Source: Cytophagaceae bacterium (GTDB lineage Bacteria > Bacteroidota > Bacteroidia > Cytophagales > Spirosomataceae). Taken from it: DNA of 64,000 nt. The DNA is taken from NCBI GenBank assembly GCA_005791165.1, contig SXXW01000020.1, positions 61,007-125,006 of the forward strand. Direction: 5' to 3'. The translations under genes were made by a program, and so were the position numbers. Positions within the stretch are counted from its first letter, which is position 1, and every line of letters starts with the position of its first letter. This document shows positions 26,654 to 33,992 of this stretch, piece by piece. Below the pieces are notes generated by a model. The model searched no databases and was not told the origin of the DNA. It worked only from the letters and a program-made list of their open reading frames with translations.

Positions 26654-28022
26654 AAAATTTTGGGCTTTAGGTTTTTTATGTTTTTGGAGTTTTAGTGCAT
26701 ACACATTTGATAACCCCAAAAAGCCCAACATTATTTTCATCTTAGCGGATGACTTGGGGTATATGGACTTAGGTTGTTACGGCAACCCATATAATGAAAC
26801 GCCTCATTTAAATAAGCTAGCTAGCGGTGGAATCCGATTTACTCAGGCTTATGCGGCGAGTACGGTTTGTTCTCCGTCTCGTGCAGCGATTATGACGGGT
26901 TTACATCCAGCCAGATTAAAATTGACTAATTTTCTAATTGGGAATCGAATAGAGGAGGATTCTCCCTTATTGCCAGCGCAATGGAAGACTTATTTGGGCT
27001 CCAACGAAATCACGTTGGCCCAGCGATTAAAATCGATGGGTTATCAGACGGGGATGATCGGGAAATGGCATTTGGGTTCTGGAGATAGCTTAGCTCCATG
27101 GAATCGTGGTTTTGATTATGCGAGGATGATTGGTAAAAATGGGCTAGACTATTATCATTATGGAATCTTTGAAAACAGCTTTCAAAAGGTTTTTGAAGAT
27201 GACGGTAAGACCTATATGACGGATAAGTTGAGTGATTATGCGGTCGAGTTTATTGGCCAGCAAAATGACGCAAAACCATTTTTTATGTACATGTGCTATT
27301 CAGCACCCCATGTTTTCATCGTACCGAAGGCCACTTTATTGAATAAATATTTCCTGAAATATGAAAAGTTTAAAGGGAAATACAATCCCTATTATGCGAC
27401 GATGGTGGAGAGTATGGATGATGGCGTTGGGCGAATCATGGAATCATTAAAAAAGCAAGGGCTTCTAAATAATACCTTAGTCATTTTTGCTTCGGATAAT
27501 GGGGGAGTGGGTTTGCCTGAATTAGGGCCAATTCCGACTCAAAATGACAGTCTTAGAAAATGGAAAGGGCATGTTTATGAAGGTGGTATTCGAATTCCGA
27601 CGATCATGTTCTGGGAGGGTAAAATTATTTCCAAACAAGTGAATGATAATTATTTCATGAATACGGATTATACAGCTACTATTTTAGATTTGTTGGGCCA
27701 GAAATCGCCTGAAATGTCGGATGGAGTTAGTATTTGGCCTATGATCAATAAGCCTAATATTACAGATCAGTCTCGACCTTTATTTTGGCATTACCCTCAT
27801 TTTTCAAACCAATTAGGTCGGCCCGCTGGTGCTGTCAGATTAGGGGATTGGAAGTTGGTTGACAATTTTGAATCCTCACAATTGGAGCTATATAATCTCA
27901 AAGATGATGTGGGTGAGCGACATGATGTAGCAAATAATTTCCCTTCAAAAAGAGATCAATTACATCGTTTATTAATCGATTGGCGACAAAAAGTTCAGGC
28001 CAATATGCCCATCAAGAAATAG
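26646..28022 (+). CDS. S1 family arylsulfatase-like sulfatase (CSPSR, Cys75)
   Basis: A 458-residue sulfatase with a short N-terminal hydrophobic signal. It shows ILADDLGYMDLGCYG (metal Asp pair), the canonical CSPSRAAIMTG formylglycine motif (Cys75), GKWHLGSG, FASDNGG and WKGHVYEGGIRIP. This is the most canonical of the three sulfatases and resembles the arylsulfatase A/GalNAc-6-sulfatase-like branch. Its start overlaps the phosphoesterase gene (8 bp), so the two are probably translated together. Its stop is followed 17 bp later by a converging gene. Confidence 0.93.
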   Translation: MTRKFWALGFLCFWSFSAYTFDNPKKPNIIFILADDLGYMDLGCYGNPYNETPHLNKLASGGIRFTQAYAASTVCSPSRAAIMTGLHPARLKLTNFLIGNRIEEDSPLLPAQWKTYLGSNEITLAQRLKSMGYQTGMIGKWHLGSGDSLAPWNRGFDYARMIGKNGLDYYHYGIFENSFQKVFEDDGKTYMTDKLSDYAVEFIGQQNDAKPFFMYMCYSAPHVFIVPKATLLNKYFLKYEKFKGKYNPYYATMVESMDDGVGRIMESLKKQGLLNNTLVIFASDNGGVGLPELGPIPTQNDSLRKWKGHVYEGGIRIPTIMFWEGKIISKQVNDNYFMNTDYTATILDLLGQKSPEMSDGVSIWPMINKPNITDQSRPLFWHYPHFSNQLGRPAGAVRLGDWKLVDNFESSQLELYNLKDDVGERHDVANNFPSKRDQLHRLLIDWRQKVQANMPIKK

Positions 28023-28038
28023 GTTATAAAAACTATTT

Positions 28039-29175
28039 TTACTGTTTATAAGGACTGCGTCTTTTCCAGGCAGTTTCGGGTTCTAGGTAGTTGAAAATAC
28101 GGCCTAGGAATTGATTGATCGACGGCTGACTATGTCGCATGAATCCGAACATAGGCGTATCTATGGCACCAACGGAACTTTTTATTTCGAGTGCAGTTCG
28201 GCCAAAAATAATGTTTTCGAATTTTAAACTAATCCCACATGCGATCATATCATAGAGCATGTTGAGATAAAGCATTTTTTCTTTTTGAATTTTTTCATCA
28301 TAGCCTAGGAAGTAGGTGTCTAAGCTTTTTCCATTTTTAATTAAGGTATTGAATCCAATTAATTTCCCGTCGATGAAATAGCCATAGAGCATGAAATCAT
28401 CCTTAAGTTTTTCCTTTAACACATAAAAGTGGTTTTTAGGAAGGTAAAAGGTGTTGAACGGAGCATTTTCAGCTACATGCAAATACAAATCATAGATGAT
28501 ATCTTGTTGGTCTTCTATTTCGTCGAGGGTCAATTTTCTCTTTTCAATGCCAAGCGCTTTATTTCTACTTCTTTTATATTGATCTCTGTATTTTTTGGTT
28601 AACCCGTTTACATAATCGTCCTCCTGATTCCACAAAGAATTAATCTCAAAAATCATGTTGGGTTGCGAAGTGAATTTCAAATCCTTTTTAAATACTGCTT
28701 GGTCGAAATTTGGAAGATCACTGGGCATGAAATCTTTAAAAGAAGTCAAGTGATTTTTTGAATGTTGATTGATCTCGAAAGCGGCTTTTTTTAGAGTTTG
28801 TAGGATTTCGGGAATGCTTGCTTGGTCTTTTGCAGCAAAGGCATTTTGGCCAGATAGCATGTTGTTGCCGATAAACAATAGTTTGGATGAAAACTGGCTA
28901 AACAAATAATTCCGAACCCATGTTTTAAGTTTTTTGTCTCTTTCACCATACGATTCTAAATGCGAAAGATCGATGAATTGGGCCAAAGCGATTCCGATGA
29001 GTTCTTCTTGATTGAAAATACCAATATATTGGCATTTCATATTAGCTGGAGCGGCTGACTCTAAAACCTGAAGGTATTTTGTGGAAAGGAAGATATTTGC
29101 CTGTGCGATGGAATCCCAGTCGTTGGGTAAATACTGACTTTCCGAAACAATTTGATAGGTGTATTTTGTAGTCAA
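28039..29175 (-). CDS. GNAT/FemAB-like N-acyltransferase
   Basis: A 378-residue cytosolic protein. The second half (about 180-345) reads as a FemAB/Acetyltransf_6-like fold: YVNGLTKKYRDQYKRSRNKALGIEKRKLTLDEI, YFIDGKLIGFNTLIKNGKSLDTYFLGYD and a final GRTALEIKSSVGA. Relatives in Bacteroidota are annotated as peptidoglycan-bridge or GNAT-family proteins without known substrate. The N-terminal half resembles a degenerate second GNAT-like domain. It stands alone and converges with the sulfatase gene. The enzyme class is likely; the substrate is unknown. Confidence 0.7.
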   Translation of the reverse strand: MTTKYTYQIVSESQYLPNDWDSIAQANIFLSTKYLQVLESAAPANMKCQYIGIFNQEELIGIALAQFIDLSHLESYGERDKKLKTWVRNYLFSQFSSKLLFIGNNMLSGQNAFAAKDQASIPEILQTLKKAAFEINQHSKNHLTSFKDFMPSDLPNFDQAVFKKDLKFTSQPNMIFEINSLWNQEDDYVNGLTKKYRDQYKRSRNKALGIEKRKLTLDEIEDQQDIIYDLYLHVAENAPFNTFYLPKNHFYVLKEKLKDDFMLYGYFIDGKLIGFNTLIKNGKSLDTYFLGYDEKIQKEKMLYLNMLYDMIACGISLKFENIIFGRTALEIKSSVGAIDTPMFGFMRHSQPSINQFLGRIFNYLEPETAWKRRSPYKQ

Positions 29176-29223
29176 AATAAATGTTAAGCTAGTCTATTTA
29201 ACTTTAGAACGAGTAAAATAGTT

Positions 29224-29454
29224 TCATTTGATTTCATTAATCATGTTGGCTAGCTCATGATCTTTGGCTGTGATTTGATTGTTTTCATCGTGCGTGCACA
29301 ACCAAATCTCCACTACATTGTAGTTGTTAAGTATGCTTGGATGGTGATTTAGCTGGGTTGAGAGCTCTGCAACTTGATTTATAAATTGGATTGCTTCCGA
29401 GAAGTCCGCAAATTTGAATTTTTTGTACAGTTTATTTTCTTTTGTTTCCCACAT
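29224..29454 (-). CDS. 4a-hydroxytetrahydrobiopterin dehydratase (pterin-4a-carbinolamine dehydratase)
   Basis: A 76-residue protein covering the core of the PCD/DCoH family. It shows FADFSEAIQFINQVAELSTQLNHHPSILNNYNVVEIWLCTHD, in which the two adjacent His residues and the following HP are the active-site signature. It then ends in ITAKDHELANMINEI. It is slightly shorter than typical members (about 95 residues) because the N-terminal strand is reduced. It would dehydrate the pterin carbinolamine made by aromatic amino-acid hydroxylases. No hydroxylase gene is adjacent. Confidence 0.88.
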   Translation of the reverse strand: MWETKENKLYKKFKFADFSEAIQFINQVAELSTQLNHHPSILNNYNVVEIWLCTHDENNQITAKDHELANMINEIK

Positions 29455-29619
29455 CGTTTTTTGGATTGGCGCAATTTAAGGAATTGTTTGTAATCCCTTG
29501 GGATTTTTAAGTATATCAAATTTCGTCAGCTATTGTCAGCTCTCTAATTTAGGTTTAAATTTTTTTATTTTTTTTTGAAAAAGTTGTGATTTTCCAATTT
29601 TTACTATTTTTAAACCTTT

Positions 29620-29627
29620 TACATTTG
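29620..29627 (+). promoter_or_regulatory. Bacteroidota-type -7 promoter element
   Basis: TACATTTG matches TANNTTTG and ends 6 nt before the ATG at 29634, implying a near-leaderless mRNA. It lies inside the longer in-frame extension starting at 29586, which argues against that earlier start. Confidence 0.45.
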
Positions 29628-29633
29628 ATCATT

Positions 29634-29906
29634 ATGAAAGCCTTAAGGATCAAAACTTCAGATCAAGCTTTAAATTTAAGTCGATTTGAAATCGTTTTGT
29701 TGAAAGATATTGCTAATCATAATTTAGATTATCAATTGGCAAATAATGAGGCATTCATCCAGTTGGAACTTCATCAAGGAGAACAATTTTTATTGAGTTT
29801 AACTTGTGATGAACCCCAATTTGAGAAATTTAAGTTGAGGTGGGAGAGGTTTAAAGAGAATGAAGATTATTATTTTGATTTGTCTGATTGGGGGTTAATA
29901 AAATAA
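29634..29906 (+). CDS. Small hypothetical protein
   Basis: A 90-residue unknown protein. It is mixed alpha/beta with an acidic bias (LELHQGEQFLLSLTCDEPQFEKFKLRWERFKENEDYYFDLSDWGLIK) and has no signal peptide or membrane helix. The ATG at 29634 is chosen because a promoter-like element sits directly before it. The hydrophobic residues gained by starting at 29586 would be encoded over that element. A strong terminator follows the stop, supporting a real transcript. No family recognised. Confidence 0.6.
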   Translation: MKALRIKTSDQALNLSRFEIVLLKDIANHNLDYQLANNEAFIQLELHQGEQFLLSLTCDEPQFEKFKLRWERFKENEDYYFDLSDWGLIK

Positions 29907-29934
29907 AAATATATTTTAGAACACGGAGTATTGG

Positions 29935-29966
29935 AAATCCTTGGTTTTTTAAACCAGGGATTTTTT
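29935..29966 (+). terminator. Intrinsic terminator
   Basis: AAATCCTTGGTTT (29935-29947) pairs with AAACCAGGGATTT (29951-29963) over 13 bp with one G-U pair and a 3-nt loop, followed by more T residues. It closes the small hypothetical gene; its end reaches the stop codon of the converging Crp/Fnr gene. Confidence 0.85.
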
Positions 29967-30552
29967 ATTCATTTTCCTGTATTTTTTGATTCAATAATTT
30001 CGATAGATAGGTGGTTTCAATATTTATAAATGAGCTTAGATATTTATTTTTAACCCTTTTGAGCAAATAGGGATATTCTTTTTCAATGTACTTTAACCGA
30101 TCTGGAGCTGATAGTGTTCTTAAATATTCACATTGATTTTGGTACTCACATAAATTATTAAAAAGTTCATGGATCGAAAATTTAGCAAAATTAGTACTCA
30201 GCTCAACTAAATATAAATACGATTTTTTGTTAATGTAATAGATCACGGTATCTTCAATAGCCTCAAAATATTCTTTGGAAGGCTGGCCAAAATGAAAGCT
30301 ATTAACGGTCGTAACAAAATCTCCTTCTTTGGTAAACCAAGTAGTAATTTCTTTATCGCCGTCAATTCGATAGATTCTAATAAGCCCTTTCTCAATGTAA
30401 AATAATTTGTCGCAAATATCTCCTGCCTCTATGATGAATTCCCCTTTGTTGACCTTTTTCGAAAAGATCAATTTTAAAAACCAATCAAAAAATAATGTAT
30501 GGCTGCCTTTGAAAAAATAGGGACTTTTGGATAAGCGTTCAGATAATTTCAT
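29965..30552 (-). CDS. Crp/Fnr-family transcriptional regulator
   Basis: A 195-residue regulator. The cyclic-nucleotide-binding-like beta roll (about 25-115) shows GEFIIEAGDICDKLFYIEKGLIRIYRIDGDKEITTWFTKEGDFVTTVNSF. The C-terminal HTH (about 145-190) is short and ends SSFINIETTYLSKLLNQK. The classical cAMP phosphate-binding motif (RxS) and FNR Fe-S cysteines are absent, so the ligand may be different or missing, as is usual for this Bacteroidota group. Target genes are unknown. It lies downstream of the tRNA-Arg repeat region on the same strand. Confidence 0.85.
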   Translation of the reverse strand: MKLSERLSKSPYFFKGSHTLFFDWFLKLIFSKKVNKGEFIIEAGDICDKLFYIEKGLIRIYRIDGDKEITTWFTKEGDFVTTVNSFHFGQPSKEYFEAIEDTVIYYINKKSYLYLVELSTNFAKFSIHELFNNLCEYQNQCEYLRTLSAPDRLKYIEKEYPYLLKRVKNKYLSSFINIETTYLSKLLNQKIQENE

Positions 30553-30610
30553 GGTTTTGTTTCAATATAGAAGAATTGTTTAAAATTGAAAATTTTCTTT
30601 GAAATAACCA

Positions 30611-30824
30611 AACGCCTATGATGTCGTAAAAAATGGTGGCCCCGACGAGAAACGAGTCGAGCGCGACCCCGGCGTATCAAGCGTAAAGCATACGCCTATG
30701 ATGTCATGAAATATGGTGGCCCCGACGAGAATCGAGTCGATCGCGACCCCGGCATATCAAGCGTAAAGCAAATGCCTATGATGTCGTAAAAAATGGTGGC
30801 CCCGACGAGAATCGAACTCGTATC
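30611..30824 (-). repeat. 80-bp tandem repeats carrying the 3' part of tRNA-Arg(CCT)
   Basis: Two full 80-bp units (30611-30690 and 30691-30770; I count 7 differences) and a third partial unit (from 30771) run into the tRNA-Arg gene. Read on the minus strand, each unit repeats the last about 26 nt of the tRNA including the encoded CCA, followed by T-rich spacer. It also holds a second segment resembling the tRNA anticodon arm (about 19-20 of 24 positions match). The units lie directly 3' of the tRNA gene and are probably in its precursor transcript. The architecture recalls the E. coli tyrT repeats. The 387-bp gap between crp and hflX is filled by this array, the tRNA and about 60-70 bp flanks without features. 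Confidence 0.85.
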
Positions 30825-30868
30825 TAGCGTTTAGGAAACGCCTATTCTATCCGTTGAACTACAGCGCC
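30794..30868 (-). tRNA. tRNA-Arg (anticodon CCT)
   Basis: The minus-strand sequence begins GGCGCTGTAGTTCAACGG and folds into a cloverleaf. It has D arm GTTC/GAAT, anticodon stem GGCGT/ACGCT with loop TTCCTAA (anticodon CCT, reading AGG), T stem ACGAG/CTCGT with loop TTCGATT, discriminator A and encoded CCA at 30796-30794. The acceptor stem as read has one G-G mismatch at the fourth pair. The 3' end is duplicated in the tandem repeats downstream. Confidence 0.92.
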
Positions 30869-30939
30869 AAAATCAAATGTACTCGTGCACAAAAATATAA
30901 AATCATTTACAATAAGCCATTTACCTACTTCAAATTCAT

Positions 30940-32214
30940 CTATGACTCAGGAACATAGCCATCGCTATGGCCTAGCAAATGGTTGCTTTCGAGCCAATTA
31001 GGGAAAATCTGAAAGTGTTTATCTTTGATTAAATTCAAAATCACCTCGCGCAACTCAGGTAAATTACTTTTTTGTTCTGCTGAAATAAAGACTGTTTTCG
31101 GTTGCTCTAGTTGCCAGTGTGAGCGCTTTAAAAAAGCAGTCACTCGATCCATTTTACTTAATTCAGGCTCCCCATCCTCATTGACCGCAGCCCCTTCAAA
31201 ATACACTTCCTCTACAGGAAATAAATCAATTTTATTAAATACTAAGACTGTTGGCTTATCGCCAGCCCCCATTTCATTCAAAATCCCTTGGACCACTTCG
31301 ATCTGCTCCTCAAAATTAGGATGTGATATGTCGACAATATGCAAGAGCACATCCGCCTCTCGAACTTCATCTAAAGTAGATTTAAACGACTCAATCAATA
31401 GGGTAGGGAGCTTACGTATAAACCCTACCGTGTCTGTTAATAAAAAGGGTATTCCCTCCCACGATATTTTTCGCACGGTGGAATCTACGGTGGCAAATAG
31501 TTTGTTTTCAGCAAATACATCAGCCTTGGCTAATTTTCTCATCAGTGTGGATTTGCCAACATTGGTGTAGCCGACCAAGGAAACCCGCACCATCCGATCT
31601 CTATTTTTTCTTTGAGTGAATGATTGTCGGTCGATGGCCTCCAATTTATCTTTCAAAAAAGCTATTCGGTCATTGGCAATTCGACGGTCAGTTTCTAATT
31701 CCTTTTCACCCGGACCTCTCATCCCCACACCACCGCGTTGCTTGGAAAGGTGAGACCACATGCGCGTTAATCGTGGCAGAATATACTGGTATTGAGCCAA
31801 TTCCACCTGTGTGCGTGCTTGGACTGTTTGCGCTCTTTGTGCAAAAATGTTCAAAATTAATAAGCTACGGTCTAATACTTTGACTTCTTTTCCTAATAAC
31901 TCGATGGCATATTCGATATTACGTACTTGAGATGGACTAAGGTCATCATCGAATATGATCATGTCAACATCCTTATCGATTACATAAGCCATGATGTCCT
32001 CAAACTTTCCTTTCCCTACAAACGTTTTATTATCAGGTTTGGCAAGATTTTGAGTGAAAGAATGTAAGGCCAAAACGCCTGAGGTACTGGCTAAAAAAGC
32101 TAATTCGGCCAAGTATTCAGCCGTTTGTGCTGCATTTTGTTTTTGGGAAGTTATGGCAACTAAAACCGCTGTCTCTTGCTCCTCACCTGTACTATGTAAA
32201 ATTCCCTCTTTCAT
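30940..32214 (-). CDS. hflX: GTPase HflX
   Basis: A 424-residue ribosome-associated GTPase. The N-terminal GTP-bdg_N domain (about 15-105, with FVGKGKFEDI and DDDLSPSQVRNIE) is followed by the GTP-bdg_M helical linker (QARTQVELAQYQYILPRLTRMW, GPGEKELETDRR). The G domain (about 205-390) has G1 GYTNVGKSTL, G3 DTVGF and G4 NKID. HflX binds the 50S subunit and splits or rescues stalled 70S ribosomes under heat stress. Length and domain order are standard. It lies downstream of the DUF2911-atpGA group, separated by a terminator hairpin. Confidence 0.95.
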   Translation of the reverse strand: MKEGILHSTGEEQETAVLVAITSQKQNAAQTAEYLAELAFLASTSGVLALHSFTQNLAKPDNKTFVGKGKFEDIMAYVIDKDVDMIIFDDDLSPSQVRNIEYAIELLGKEVKVLDRSLLILNIFAQRAQTVQARTQVELAQYQYILPRLTRMWSHLSKQRGGVGMRGPGEKELETDRRIANDRIAFLKDKLEAIDRQSFTQRKNRDRMVRVSLVGYTNVGKSTLMRKLAKADVFAENKLFATVDSTVRKISWEGIPFLLTDTVGFIRKLPTLLIESFKSTLDEVREADVLLHIVDISHPNFEEQIEVVQGILNEMGAGDKPTVLVFNKIDLFPVEEVYFEGAAVNEDGEPELSKMDRVTAFLKRSHWQLEQPKTVFISAEQKSNLPELREVILNLIKDKHFQIFPNWLESNHLLGHSDGYVPES

Positions 32215-32226
32215 TTTTAGCTAAAA

Positions 32227-32252
32227 AAAGCCCTTCTTCGCAGAAAGGCTTT
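32227..32252 (-). terminator. Intrinsic terminator after the DUF2911 gene
   Basis: An 11-bp stem with one mismatch (AAAGCC...GGCTTT outer arms, loop TCGC). On the minus strand it is followed by a T-run (A7 on the plus strand). It lies between the DUF2911 stop and the hflX start and so ends the atpA-atpG-DUF2911 transcript. Confidence 0.8.
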
Positions 32253-32272
32253 CCTGTTTATGTATGCTGTAT

Positions 32273-33097
32273 CTACAAGCTATCGATTAATTTTTGATTT
32301 AAAGCTACATAATCATCGTTCTTGCCAGCTTTCGCTAATTCGATTGATTTTAAGGCGGTTGCTTTTGCGCCAACTTTATCACCCGATTTCACTTGGATTT
32401 TCGCTTTCAAATGAAATACCCAATAGGCAGTTGGATTAGCTTCAGCTGCTTTAGTTGCCCATTCCAATGCTTTTTTGATATCCCGTCCCGTTTCGAAATA
32501 ATACGAAGCCGCCTCAAAATATGGCTTTGAATCAATGTTCATGACACGATCTATGGAACCCATAATCTTGGAATCTACATCTGTCTCAACTGGAATGGAA
32601 ACGGATGTTTTTTCCCAAGCCATTTGAATGTTTAATTTGTTAGCTGAAACATCTGAAAAATGAATTGAGAATGATTCAACTGAATTAGCCAGTGTTGTGG
32701 AAGGTACTGTTACTTTTAATACATCTTCCGATGGGTTATAATTAAATACGCCATTAGTTCCTTTGCTGAAAATAATCACCCATGATTTCTCAGATGGAAT
32801 GGACATGACCTGATAAGATCCCGCTTTAAGCGATTGGCCAGCCACTTTAACATCCTCACCAAACGTGAATTTAGTAGGGGAATTAGCGCCGGTTCTCCAT
32901 AATTTACCAAAAGGAACAATGTCGCCAAATATTTTACGCCCTTTAATCACAGGCCTAGAATAAACGACCTCTATGGCCGAAAGAGAAAAATCTTGCTTAA
33001 TTGTTTGCCCAGGACTTGGTGCAGGAATTTTTATTCCTTGTCCATAGGAGTTAAACATCATCCCTAAAACTAGGGTCATCATCAAAATCTTTTTCAT
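32273..33097 (-). CDS. DUF2911 domain protein, secreted
   Basis: A 274-residue protein with a signal peptide (cleavage near NSYGQ, about 20). The DUF2911 domain spans about 25-170: SPGQTIKQDFSLSAIEVVYSRPVIKGRKIFGDIVPFGKLWRTGANSPTKFTF. The C-terminal region (about 190-274) is helical and TPR-like (KKALEWATKAAEANPTAYWVFHLKAKIQVKSGDKVGAKATALKSIELAK). The function is unknown; family members are common periplasmic proteins of Bacteroidota. It starts 3 bp after atpG and is probably co-transcribed with it, though a link to ATP synthase is not established. Confidence 0.88.
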   Translation of the reverse strand: MKKILMMTLVLGMMFNSYGQGIKIPAPSPGQTIKQDFSLSAIEVVYSRPVIKGRKIFGDIVPFGKLWRTGANSPTKFTFGEDVKVAGQSLKAGSYQVMSIPSEKSWVIIFSKGTNGVFNYNPSEDVLKVTVPSTTLANSVESFSIHFSDVSANKLNIQMAWEKTSVSIPVETDVDSKIMGSIDRVMNIDSKPYFEAASYYFETGRDIKKALEWATKAAEANPTAYWVFHLKAKIQVKSGDKVGAKATALKSIELAKAGKNDDYVALNQKLIDSL

Positions 33098-33100
33098 TGC

Positions 33101-33979
33101 TTAAGCGGATAAAGCCTCTGCACCACCCACAATCTCCAAGATTTCCTTGGTAATGGCTGCTTGGCGTGAACGGTTATACTCTAATTTTAACGCTTTGATT
33201 AATTCGCCAGCATTTTCAGTGGCTTTGTCCATCGCGGTCATTCGGGCCCCATGCTCAGACGCATTGGACTCTAATAACGATCTGAAAATCGAAAGCTTAA
33301 TGGATTTAGGAATCAATTCTTGGATAATTTCCTCTTCTGTTGGCTCAAAAATATAATCCACAGCACTAGATTTTGTTTCCGCTGCCAAAGGTACCATCGG
33401 CAACAATTGCTCAGTTTCAATAATTTGAGTCGCTACGTTTTTGGAATAATTAAATAGCACCTCAACGACATCGTATTTTTTCTCTGTAAAATCAGTTAAA
33501 ATCATTTCACCAATCTCGCGCACATTGCCAAAATTTAAGCGTGAAAAAATATCAGTATAGGTATCTAAAATTTGGTACCCACGTCTACCTAAATATTCGC
33601 CTCCTTTTTTACCCAAAGGTAAAATAGTCACATTCCCAGAAGCTTGTAAAGCTGCGTATTTTGCGTCCACTAACGCCATTGTGGCCTTGCCAACATTCGC
33701 ATTAAATGCGCCACACAAACCTCTATCTGAAGTAACCACTACAATCAATACGTTTTTAACTTCACGTACTTCCGTAAATGGATTTGATTGTCCCGCTTCT
33801 GTTTGGGCAGATACGGTTGAAATCATTTCAGATAATTTTTTGGCGTAAGGGCGCATCTGGCTAATGGCGTCTTGCGCGCGTCTCAACTTAGCCGCTGAAA
33901 CCATTTTCATGGCTTTAGTGATTTGTTGGGTCGAATTAACCGATACAATTCTATTTCTTACTTCTTTTAAGGAAGCCAT
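33101..33979 (-). CDS. atpG: ATP synthase F1 gamma subunit
   Basis: A 292-residue gamma subunit. The N-terminal ASLKEVRNRIVSVNSTQQITKAMKMVSAAKLRRAQ and C-terminal ARMTAMDKATENAGELIKALKLEYNRSRQAAITKEILEIVGGAEAL form the antiparallel coiled-coil rotor shaft. The middle domain has TSDRGLCGAFNANV. It is the central stalk that rotates inside the alpha3beta3 hexamer. It follows atpA by 13 bp. The genes for the other subunits are not in the window, so the ATP synthase genes are split in this genome. Confidence 0.96.
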   Translation of the reverse strand: MASLKEVRNRIVSVNSTQQITKAMKMVSAAKLRRAQDAISQMRPYAKKLSEMISTVSAQTEAGQSNPFTEVREVKNVLIVVVTSDRGLCGAFNANVGKATMALVDAKYAALQASGNVTILPLGKKGGEYLGRRGYQILDTYTDIFSRLNFGNVREIGEMILTDFTEKKYDVVEVLFNYSKNVATQIIETEQLLPMVPLAAETKSSAVDYIFEPTEEEIIQELIPKSIKLSIFRSLLESNASEHGARMTAMDKATENAGELIKALKLEYNRSRQAAITKEILEIVGGAEALSA

Positions 33980-33992
33980 CGTATTCTAATTT

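Noticed and set aside
30611..30824. 80-bp repeats as a CRISPR array or an IS end
   Set aside because: The units are contiguous and nearly identical over their whole length and derive from the adjacent tRNA. There is no spacer, integrase or transposase next to them.
31025..31570. 181-codon open frame antisense to hflX
   Set aside because: It fully overlaps the conserved GTPase domain of hflX and has no recognisable motif or expression signal.
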